A DNA stretch of 64,000 bases from Gammaproteobacteria bacterium (GTDB lineage Bacteria; Pseudomonadota; Gammaproteobacteria; Eutrophobiales; Eutrophobiaceae): NCBI GenBank assembly GCA_012103475.1, contig WLWS01000002.1, positions 423,234 through 487,233 of the forward strand. The letters run 5' to 3'. This document shows, piece by piece, positions 56,772 through 64,000 of the stretch; the stretch's first letter is position 1, and the number at the start of each line of letters is the position of its first letter. The position numbers and the translations under genes are program-made. The notes under the pieces are model-generated. The model saw only the letters and a list, made by a program, of their open reading frames with translations. It was not told the origin of the DNA and did not search any database.

Positions 56772-57911
56772 TCATTTAACACTCGTCTTCTTCAATATTT
56801 GAGCAAGTAAGCGATGGCCTTTCGAGTTCAAATGCCCTTCATACGCGTGATACCAGTTTTCAATCTGATGTGGGCTTTGGGCGCGCATCTCACCCGCCAC
56901 GTCAATCACTGGAATACTTTTCTGAATAGCCAGTTCGGTTAAATACACTCTGACATAGTCCTGAAACAGGGAAGCATAGGATTCAGGAAGTTTTATAAAA
57001 GAAGAACCGGGTAGCATGGCGATTTCAAAGCTGGAGCCCTGATTTTTTATATGTTTATTAGTCTCGTCTATAAGAGCGCTCATTAATATTTTGTGTTGTT
57101 TCAGTCTGGCATTAAGGATTTTGATCACTTGCTCGTTTGGTATCGCCGACTCAGCAGGAAAAATTCGACGCCATAGTCTTGATTTCCTCAGATAGGATTT
57201 CGACTCATATTTCATCAGGCTGTCACCGAATATTTCTGAGCTGAGCGTACGCGAACGTAAGGCAGCCGGTTTTTGCAAATTCGGAACCGGCACATTTTTA
57301 AGCTGGAGATCGCCTGTATTATCAATAACAAAGTAAGGTTTTGCCTGTTCTACCTGTAACGGATAATCCAACATGTTGTCGAGCAGGTCGTTACCGAGAT
57401 AGACGATAAGAAGATAGTGATCCGCCTGAATCAGGGCAGACATCCTTTTTAACAAAAGGAGTTGCTGATCGGTGCTGTAGCCAGGGACGGAGAGATTTAA
57501 AAATTCCGTATCCGGATTATCCAGGTTGAGTAAATGCACAAAGGTGTCTTGATCATTAACGCCAAGACCAAAACTGAAACTGTCACCGACTATAGCCATT
57601 CGTTTTTTCTTCTTTGTTTGCAACTCAGGCGGGAAGTCCCCTCGGAAGCCATATTTATTGATCGTATATTGCACATCAAAATCATGATGGGTGTGTCTTC
57701 CCTGCCAGTTCGGTGTTAACTTCCAGCCAAATTGCGAATCATAGCTGAGCAATCCCGGATCGCCGGACGAACTGTTATTTACAGACTGTTGATACCAGCG
57801 AAGCGCATATTCGGCGACACCGAGGCAAAGTAGGCTGCTCAGCAGGATGGAAACAAGTGAGAAAATAATTTCTCGTTTCTTACTTCTCTCCAGACGGGTT
57901 TTCGACTGCAT
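56772..57911 (-). CDS. SGNH/GDSL-type hydrolase, membrane-anchored
   Basis: Protein of 379 residues. Basic N-terminus and one membrane helix (about 15-32), then an SGNH hydrolase domain: block I VGDSFSFGLGV near 110-120 with the nucleophile Ser, block III YLGNDLLDNML near 172-182, and block V as EGHLNSKGHRLLA near 362-374. The family includes acyl-esterases and sugar O-acetyl-esterases. In block V the Asp seen in the usual DxxH-type pair is not clear, so activity is uncertain. Confidence 0.8.
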   Translation of the reverse strand: MQSKTRLERSKKREIIFSLVSILLSSLLCLGVAEYALRWYQQSVNNSSSGDPGLLSYDSQFGWKLTPNWQGRHTHHDFDVQYTINKYGFRGDFPPELQTKKKKRMAIVGDSFSFGLGVNDQDTFVHLLNLDNPDTEFLNLSVPGYSTDQQLLLLKRMSALIQADHYLLIVYLGNDLLDNMLDYPLQVEQAKPYFVIDNTGDLQLKNVPVPNLQKPAALRSRTLSSEIFGDSLMKYESKSYLRKSRLWRRIFPAESAIPNEQVIKILNARLKQHKILMSALIDETNKHIKNQGSSFEIAMLPGSSFIKLPESYASLFQDYVRVYLTELAIQKSIPVIDVAGEMRAQSPHQIENWYHAYEGHLNSKGHRLLAQILKKTSVK

Positions 57912-57920
57912 TGAATAAGG

Positions 57921-58631
57921 TCATTTATTATTGCGTAGAAGGTCAACGCGATGGGGAACTGAAAACAGACCATTATTGAGCGTCGAAAGATTCTCGAAAC
58001 GTTTTTTTACTTCCTCTAGAACATCATCAGGCAATTGATGATTGGTATGACTGACATTAATAGCTTTATCCGCGAAATCTGAAAAGTCGCCGAATTCAAT
58101 GTGAATACAAAAAAATATTTCTTCTTCCAGTATAAACCTGTCATCTTCAATGCTCTGCCTGATCGCATTGAAGGCAGACTGCCTGACAATTTCTTCATCG
58201 TGGAAAAGTCTCAATACTTCATTAATATCACCACTGAACACCGGTTCGGAAACATACAGCAAACCGTTTGTCTTAAGGACTCTTTGTATCTCATTCATTG
58301 CGGCATACATTTTGTTCTCAGGTACATGGTGTAATGACTTGAACATGAGCACAATGTCCTGACTATTATCATCAAGCGGGATGTTTTCTGCACCACCATA
58401 GCGGAAACTGACATTATCACGCTCGGGTAATTCAAGATTTTTATCGAGCTGTAGCCTGTCAACTTCCATCGCAATAATGTTTCGACCCCGACCGTCTTTT
58501 GCGATCGCGAATGTAAAATCAGCTTTGCCGCAGCCGAGTTCAAGGATGTTTTTACCATCCATGGGCAGTACGCGATTGTATACTTCCCGTTCACTTTTAA
58601 TCAGTGGGTAGTCATCGTTGCTTATACGCAT
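57921..58631 (-). CDS. Class I SAM-dependent methyltransferase
   Basis: Methyltransferase of 236 residues with the SAM-binding motif I LELGCGKADFTFAIA near 31-45, the acidic motif II AMEVDRLQLD and LMFKSLHHVPENKM near 93-106 (UbiE/COQ5-like group). Substrate unknown. It starts 18 bases after the stop of the transporter upstream and precedes the SGNH gene by 9 bases, so it may belong to the same transcript. Confidence 0.85.
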   Translation of the reverse strand: MRISNDDYPLIKSEREVYNRVLPMDGKNILELGCGKADFTFAIAKDGRGRNIIAMEVDRLQLDKNLELPERDNVSFRYGGAENIPLDDNSQDIVLMFKSLHHVPENKMYAAMNEIQRVLKTNGLLYVSEPVFSGDINEVLRLFHDEEIVRQSAFNAIRQSIEDDRFILEEEIFFCIHIEFGDFSDFADKAINVSHTNHQLPDDVLEEVKKRFENLSTLNNGLFSVPHRVDLLRNNK

Positions 58632-58649
58632 ATTACCGTATTCTCCTGG

Positions 58650-59897
58650 TCACAAAATCACACCGACAATGGCGGCAGTACATGAGGTTGCGATAGTGCC
58701 ACCAACCAGTGACTTCAGTCCCAGTTCAAGCACTTCGGCCCTTCTTTCAGGTACCATTATAGTCAGCCCGGTCAACATAATGCCGAGGCTGATAAAATTT
58801 GCAAAACCGCAAAGCGCGTAAGTCATTGTTATTTTGCTTCGTTGATCCAGTGCGTCTGCCGGTAGCTGCCCCATTTGCAGATAGGCGAGAAACTCGGTAA
58901 GAACTGTTTTCACCCCCATCAGTTGACCTGCGACGGTCACCTCAGACCAGGGCACGCCCATCAGCCAGGTAAGCGGTGCCATTAGCCAGCCGAGGCCACG
59001 CTCCAGGGTGATCGGGGCATCATGAATTGCGGGTAGCAGTGCAAGAACCGCATTAATCAGATATACCAGCGCCACCATCACTACGATCATAGCGATAATA
59101 TTCATCAACAGATTCAGACCATTCTGCGTTCCACTGGTTATAGCGTCCATAATGCTGTCTGCACCACGTTCAATAGGCGTTTTACCGGTGGTTATCTGAG
59201 TGGACTCGGGTATTAGCAAGTGGCCAATGGGTATGACACCGGGAAGCGTTATCAGAGAGGCACTTAATAAATGGCCGACAGCATCCGGCACCACCGCGCT
59301 GATCACAGAGGCTTCCAGAGCAAGCATAGTGCCTGATATGGTCGCTAGCCCTGCGCACATAACAGTGAATAATTCGCTCCTTGTCAGTTTATTTAAATAG
59401 GGCCGGATAAGCAGCGGGGACTCGACCATGCCGATGAAAGCGTTGGCGGCAACTGAAAGGCCAACCGCACCGCCAATCCCCAGAGTTTTTTCCAGAAAGA
59501 AAGAAAAAGCACGCATTAGCAGAGGAAGAATTCGCCAGTAAACCAGTAAAGAAGAAATGACACTGGTCAACAATAATAATGGAAGAGCGCGAAAAGCAAG
59601 GATGTAACTTGCGCCGGGCAGGTTTTCTTCATAAGGCAGGGCAGCACCGCCGAGATATCCGAACATAAATGCGGTTCCGGCTTCAGTTGCAGTCTGTAAT
59701 TCCAGAACCACCTGATTCAAAAACATAAACAGATGCTGCATCGCTGGAATTTTTAACAGGACAAGTGCAAGTCCAAATTGCAAAGCCAGACTGGTAATAA
59801 GGAGTTTAATTTTTACGGCATTCCTGTTTTCGCTACAGGCATAACAAAGGCCGACAAACACCGCCAGACCGAACAGACTTTGCAGACTTTCAATCAT
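58650..59897 (-). CDS. Concentrative nucleoside transporter (NupC/CNT family)
   Basis: Inner-membrane symporter of 415 residues. CNT blocks: FMFGYLGGAALP near 78-89 and SVAANAFIGMVESPLLIRPYL near 147-167, with GTMLALEASVIS following. The family imports nucleosides with protons or sodium. The ATG overlaps the stop of the BisC-like gene (ATGA), so the transporter and the molybdoenzyme are co-translated. Confidence 0.9.
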   Translation of the reverse strand: MIESLQSLFGLAVFVGLCYACSENRNAVKIKLLITSLALQFGLALVLLKIPAMQHLFMFLNQVVLELQTATEAGTAFMFGYLGGAALPYEENLPGASYILAFRALPLLLLTSVISSLLVYWRILPLLMRAFSFFLEKTLGIGGAVGLSVAANAFIGMVESPLLIRPYLNKLTRSELFTVMCAGLATISGTMLALEASVISAVVPDAVGHLLSASLITLPGVIPIGHLLIPESTQITTGKTPIERGADSIMDAITSGTQNGLNLLMNIIAMIVVMVALVYLINAVLALLPAIHDAPITLERGLGWLMAPLTWLMGVPWSEVTVAGQLMGVKTVLTEFLAYLQMGQLPADALDQRSKITMTYALCGFANFISLGIMLTGLTIMVPERRAEVLELGLKSLVGGTIATSCTAAIVGVIL

Positions 59898-62209
59898 GGT
59901 TTGTGAATAGTCGGAGCCTGAAAAATGCTGACATCAGGCAGTTTCTTTTCGTACTTCTCTATTTCAATCAGACAGGAGAGGGCGCTCGGACCCTGTGCCA
60001 GACAGGAAGTACCTTTATCGATTGTCAGTACGTTAACCTGACCATGCACACAGAGACTGTCTGAACATTCGGACTGAACCGGGTCCCACCAGGCACCTGT
60101 TGACATCTGTACACTTGAAGGACTCACTGTGGCGTCGATTATTACCCCGGCGAGACACTGACCTCGGTCATTATAGAGACGGACTACATCCTCATCTTCA
60201 ATTCCTCTGTCTTTGGCGTCGTCCGGATGAATTCGCAGGGGCTCACGTTCCTTAATTTTAGATTGACGACTGCAAAGGCCGTTGTCCAGCTGACTATGTA
60301 ATCGGCTGGCGGGCTGATTAGAAATAAGATGCAATGGATATCGTGCACTCAAACTACTGCCTAACCACTCCACGGGCTCCAGCCAAACCGGATGAGGAGG
60401 GCAATCCGTATATTCAAATTTATTTATAACCTCCGAATAAATTTCAATCTTTCCACTTGGTGTGCTCAATTTATTTGTTTCGGGATCATGTCGAAAATCA
60501 CTCAAAACAACTCGCGGCTGATTTGATACCGGCAAACTCAGGTAGCGTTTGTTGGTCCAGAATTCTTCGAATACGGGCATGTTCGCATCCGGATTATTTT
60601 CTCTGGTACTCTCATAAAGCTCATGAATCCAGTCCATTTCTTCCCGACCTTCACTGAACTCATTTTCAAAACCGAGATGTGAGGAGATACCACGAAATAT
60701 GTCGTAATCATTTCTTGCCTGCGCAAAAGGTAAGACCGCCTGATGCATGGCAAAGAGTCCCGGATCCACCGATTTCCCGCCCAGATCATTTCTTTCGAGG
60801 GCTGAAGTCGCGGGCAGAACAATGTCTGCGTGCCGCGCTGCCGCGTTCCACCAGATTTCATTGACTACGATTGATTGTGGACGCTGCCAGGCCTGTAGCA
60901 GTTTTCCGGTATCCTGATGTTGGTGAAAGGGATTGCCACCGGCCCAATAAACCAGTTTTATATCCGGGTATTCAAGTTCAGAGCCGTTGTAATGAAATGC
61001 GTCACCCGGGTGTAGCAACATATCGGCGATACGCGCCACCGGAATAAACTCTTTTACCTTATTTGCCTTGCGTCCAAGTGCGCCAAGTTTGTAAGGCCCG
61101 CAGTGATTACCGACTGAATTTTCTGCGGCATAGCCAAAACCAATCCCGCCGCCGGGTAATCCGATCTGACCAAGCATAGCGGCCAGAGTAACTCCCATCC
61201 AGTAGGGTTGTTCACCATGGTCCTGTCGGGACAGCGACCAGCTCAGGGAAATCATTGTACGTTTAGAGGATATTCTCAGTGCAAGATCATTAATAAGGGA
61301 TGCATCCATGCCGGATATGTTTGCGGCCCATTCGGCATCTTTCGGCTGGCCATCAGTATCGCCCATCAAATAGTCGGCAAATTGTTCAAAACCGACACAA
61401 TGGTGTTGCAAAAAATGTTTGTCATGCCGGTCGTTGATAAGCAGAGAATGCGCCATGCCCAGCATAATGGCCACATCGGTGTTTGGGCGTGGACTGTGCC
61501 ACTCACTAATTAGAAAATCGGCACAATCGTCACGCAGTGGGCTGACGTTGATAAACTCAACTCCGGCCTCTTTCGCGGCACGCATGTAATTCCTCTGTAC
61601 ATGTTTGGCTGTTCCGCCGTTGCTGATCTGAGCATTCTTTAAAGGCATTCCGCCAAAGGACAAGAGAATTTGAGTATGACTGATAATATTCGGCCAGCTT
61701 GTCTGGGAATAGACGTAGTTCCAGGCATTTCCAATGACATGTGGAAGAATAACTTCTGCAGCAGCGAAACTATAAGTATCAACCGAGTAAGTATAGCCGC
61801 CGGCACAACTCAGAAAGCGATGAAGCTGACTCTGTGCGTGATGAAAGCGACCGGCACTGGCCCAGCCATAACTGCCACCGAAGATGGCCTGATTGCCATG
61901 GGTTTCTGAAACCCGCTGAATCTCAGCAGCTACTAATTTCTCTGCTGTTTCCCAGGAAACTTCAACAAAGGGCTCCGCTCCACGCCCTGCGCCGCCCGTC
62001 CTGAAGCCCTGTTCAAGATAGCTCTTACGTACCACGGGTGCTGTTATACGACAACTGTCGTTCAGTGTGCCGGACAGACTTTGCCCGATGGGCGAGGTAT
62101 CATTGTCCTCATCAATGCCGCTGACTTTTGTCACTTCGTTATCTGTGACTTCAAGTTCATAGGCACCCCAATGGGTCAGAGTAGTTGTGGTTTTTAAATT
62201 TCCAGACAT
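59894..62209 (-). CDS. BisC/TorA-like molybdopterin (bis-MGD) oxidoreductase
   Basis: DMSO-reductase-family enzyme of 771 residues. The region FGGSYGWASAGRFHHAQSQ near 108-126 and the serine-bearing YSVDTYSFAAA near 138-148 (probable Mo ligand serine) are typical of the BisC/TorA/DorA class that reduces S- or N-oxides. No Tat signal peptide and no N-terminal Fe-S cysteine motif are present, so it should be cytoplasmic like BisC. C-terminal cofactor-binding block LHLISNQPASRLHSQLD. It would need the bis-MGD made by MoaA-MobA. Substrate unknown; see its coupling to a nucleoside transporter. Confidence 0.92.
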   Translation of the reverse strand: MSGNLKTTTTLTHWGAYELEVTDNEVTKVSGIDEDNDTSPIGQSLSGTLNDSCRITAPVVRKSYLEQGFRTGGAGRGAEPFVEVSWETAEKLVAAEIQRVSETHGNQAIFGGSYGWASAGRFHHAQSQLHRFLSCAGGYTYSVDTYSFAAAEVILPHVIGNAWNYVYSQTSWPNIISHTQILLSFGGMPLKNAQISNGGTAKHVQRNYMRAAKEAGVEFINVSPLRDDCADFLISEWHSPRPNTDVAIMLGMAHSLLINDRHDKHFLQHHCVGFEQFADYLMGDTDGQPKDAEWAANISGMDASLINDLALRISSKRTMISLSWSLSRQDHGEQPYWMGVTLAAMLGQIGLPGGGIGFGYAAENSVGNHCGPYKLGALGRKANKVKEFIPVARIADMLLHPGDAFHYNGSELEYPDIKLVYWAGGNPFHQHQDTGKLLQAWQRPQSIVVNEIWWNAAARHADIVLPATSALERNDLGGKSVDPGLFAMHQAVLPFAQARNDYDIFRGISSHLGFENEFSEGREEMDWIHELYESTRENNPDANMPVFEEFWTNKRYLSLPVSNQPRVVLSDFRHDPETNKLSTPSGKIEIYSEVINKFEYTDCPPHPVWLEPVEWLGSSLSARYPLHLISNQPASRLHSQLDNGLCSRQSKIKEREPLRIHPDDAKDRGIEDEDVVRLYNDRGQCLAGVIIDATVSPSSVQMSTGAWWDPVQSECSDSLCVHGQVNVLTIDKGTSCLAQGPSALSCLIEIEKYEKKLPDVSIFQAPTIHKP

Positions 62210-62322
62210 GAGCAGAATGTTACAGTAAATGAGAATTTTATTAACTTGAATAATCTACTGTTAAAGTGTCGGGCAAAGTTATCCCTAGACCCATCCTTAA
62301 CTTCTTTATGAGGCTAGAAATC

Positions 62323-63909
62323 ATGCGCGATATACTGATTCGCAAACCCGGAACATATATTGTTATTTTCATGTTCGCTGTAGTAATGACGGCCTGTCAG
62401 ACGAGCGGGTCCAATATTCGTGCTGACAGAGACAATAATATTAAAACCGTCACTTTATTGTTCACCAATGATCTTGAAAGCACCTATGATCCGGTTTCAG
62501 CCTTCTGGCGTGATGATATGGAGCATATTGGCGGAGTCGCTCAACTGGCAACCCTCGTTGATGAATTACGCGAATCGGAGAGCAATGTATTTCTTTTCGA
62601 TGCCGGTGATATCTTCACCGGAATACTTGCCAAGCTGACTGAAGGTGAAGTGTCGTTTGAGCTGATGAATACCATGGCATACGACGCTATGGCGATTGGT
62701 AATCATGAGTTTGAATATGGCTGGAAAGTACTTGAGAAACAAAAACACCGCGTGCCCTTTCCTGTGCTGGGTGCGAACCTTTACTACAAGGGGACGGACA
62801 TACTTTTTGCCCAACCTTATTCCATTATAGAGCGCGACGGAATTCGTATCGGTGTTATTGGTATTATGGGTCAGGATGCGGCGACGGCGCTTAATCCTCC
62901 TAATATAGCCGGGCTTGATGTGAGGGATCCTAAAGTGGTGGTGCCGGAATACGTAAAGCTATTACGTCCGGATGTTGATTTGATCGTAGTGCTCACGCAT
63001 CAGGGTAAGACAGCTCCCATGCAAACGGATGACTCGGCGCATCCTGAAATTCAAAGGGACATTGACGCTGAGATAGCGCTGGCTGGCAGTGTAGAGGGTA
63101 TTGATGTGATTCTTAGTGGTCATGCGGACGCTGGTACGGAGAAACCGGTAGTTCACCCCCGAACCGGGACTCTGATTATGCAGACCTATGGTCAGGGTTT
63201 TCACCTTGGCTTCCTGCAGCTTGAAGTGGATGTAGAGAATGACAAAGTCCTCGCTCATTCCGGGCGTCTGATACCGGTTGATAGCGACAGTCTGACACCT
63301 CACCCGGGCATCGTAGAAAAACTGGCCATGTACCGCGAACGTCATAAAGATATTTATGACGTGGTCGGACGTTCTGCTGAACACTTAAGTAGGGCCTACA
63401 CGACAGAATCGGATATGGGCAACCTGTTCGCCGACATCCATCGTCAGGAAGGCAGGGCCCAGGTTGGCCTTTATCCCTCCGGCGGAATTCGACGCGATAT
63501 TGAAGCAGGTGAGGTGACGGTGCAGGAATTGCTGGACGCCTGGCCCTTTCTTGATGATGTTGTTGCGGTGAAATTATCTGGTGAGAAATTACTGGGCGTT
63601 ATTGAACAGGGTCTGTCGCTTGAAAGAGGAATAATGCAGGTCTCTGGTATGGTGGTGGAGTACGATCCCCAAAGACCTGTTGGTTCTAGAATCCTTGCTG
63701 CAACAGTGAATGGTAAAGAGCTTGATAAAAATGCAACGTATACGGTATCAACCGGGAGCTTTGTCACTAATGGTGGCGATCTCTATACCCATTTCGTTGG
63801 TAGCGAAGTTGTTTACAGAGGGCGAGATTTCGCCACGGTGTTAACTGAGTATTTCAGGAAATACGAGAAAGTCCCGGTACCGAAAAGAGGACGCTTAATA
63901 GCAAAGTAA
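62323..63909 (+). CDS. Lipoprotein 5'-nucleotidase (UshA-like metallophosphatase)
   Basis: Protein of about 528 residues with lipobox cysteine at residue 25 (VVMTAC). N-terminal calcineurin-like metallophosphatase domain: FTNDLEST, FDAGDIFTG, AIGNHEFEYG, VLTHQG and VILSGHADAG. The C-terminal 5'-nucleotidase domain begins near 360, with GNLFADIHRQEG. The first motif has Glu where the common form has His (NDxHG). ATG at 62323 follows GAGG by nine bases; starts at 62308 or 62266 are longer options. Divergent from the BisC-CNT operon with about 110 bases between. Confidence 0.9.
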   Translation: MRDILIRKPGTYIVIFMFAVVMTACQTSGSNIRADRDNNIKTVTLLFTNDLESTYDPVSAFWRDDMEHIGGVAQLATLVDELRESESNVFLFDAGDIFTGILAKLTEGEVSFELMNTMAYDAMAIGNHEFEYGWKVLEKQKHRVPFPVLGANLYYKGTDILFAQPYSIIERDGIRIGVIGIMGQDAATALNPPNIAGLDVRDPKVVVPEYVKLLRPDVDLIVVLTHQGKTAPMQTDDSAHPEIQRDIDAEIALAGSVEGIDVILSGHADAGTEKPVVHPRTGTLIMQTYGQGFHLGFLQLEVDVENDKVLAHSGRLIPVDSDSLTPHPGIVEKLAMYRERHKDIYDVVGRSAEHLSRAYTTESDMGNLFADIHRQEGRAQVGLYPSGGIRRDIEAGEVTVQELLDAWPFLDDVVAVKLSGEKLLGVIEQGLSLERGIMQVSGMVVEYDPQRPVGSRILAATVNGKELDKNATYTVSTGSFVTNGGDLYTHFVGSEVVYRGRDFATVLTEYFRKYEKVPVPKRGRLIAK

Positions 63910-63949
63910 GGGGGCTCGAGTTCAAACAAGCTCTAAAATTCAGACAAAA

Positions 63950-63984
63950 AAAGCGGAACCGCAGTTATACTCCGGTTCCGCTTT
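63950..63984 (+). terminator. Rho-independent terminator after the 5'-nucleotidase
   Basis: Twelve-base stem AAAGCGGAACCG/CGGTTCCGCTTT around an 11-base loop, about 40 bases after the nucleotidase stop. A-run before and short T-run in the 3' arm. Confidence 0.9.
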
Positions 63985-64000
63985 AGATTTACAGATTAGC

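Noticed and set aside
56411..56782. 123-codon minus-strand frame as a gene
   Set aside because: Composition is Arg/Pro/His-rich, no family resemblance, its start lies within the end of the SGNH gene and no ribosome site is visible.

Overview
The window looks like chromosome from a gammaproteobacterium, probably marine or otherwise aquatic, with about mid-40s percent GC by eye. The lineage call rests on housekeeping neighbours: parE-parC, efp followed by epmA, a YoaA/DinG-type helicase, Hsp15, xseB-ispA, MazG and an OprI/Lpp-type murein lipoprotein with a terminal lysine. No rRNA, tRNA, CRISPR array, intact insertion sequence or phage module was seen.

Left part (1-22 kb): the end of a TRAP transporter, a small SRPBCC protein, an MFS_3 exporter and a TolB-like/TPR protein lead into a dense cofactor region. 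This holds pqqCDE (minus strand); a divergent operon of tetrahydromethanopterin (H4MPT)-type genes (DUF6513 pteroate-synthase-like, DUF447, MfnB-like, pterin carbinolamine dehydratase, and an unknown 104-residue protein); an Old Yellow Enzyme homologue; and an almost full molybdenum cofactor set (moaC, moaD-moaE, moaA-fdhD-mobA-mobB-moeA; moaB lies apart at 31.6 kb). pqqB is fused into the moaD-moaE operon rather than the pqq operon, and no pqqA was found. PQQ, H4MPT-type pterin genes, FdhD and an oxalate/formate-family transporter together suggest C1 metabolism (methanol or formaldehyde to formate). The dehydrogenases themselves lie outside the window, so this is inference.

Middle part (22-45 kb): a PP2C phosphatase and a membrane-anchored formylglycine-generating-enzyme-like domain that seem to be one gene broken by two single-base losses; a fused AhpD-like/Rieske protein; the MoxR-DUF58-transglutaminase operon; a MATE exporter, Hsp15 and moaB; an RND efflux pair; an L,D-transpeptidase beside an OprI/Lpp lipoprotein; HNH nuclease, MazG, FolE2, IspA and XseB; and a rubrerythrin / Fe-S protein / DUF3501 group.

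Right part (45-64 kb): topoisomerase IV, EF-P with its modifying ligase, a nuclease-like small protein, a DinG-family helicase and an ExeA-like ATPase with an FHA domain. Then comes an eroded stretch holding a 5'-truncated MATE gene and a 3'-truncated PEP-CTERM-like gene that abut at what looks like a deletion scar. The window ends with an SGNH hydrolase, a methyltransferase, and a nucleoside-type transporter translationally coupled to a BisC-like molybdoenzyme, divergent from a lipoprotein 5'-nucleotidase. That last group, if functionally linked, would use the bis-MGD cofactor made by the mob genes of this window.
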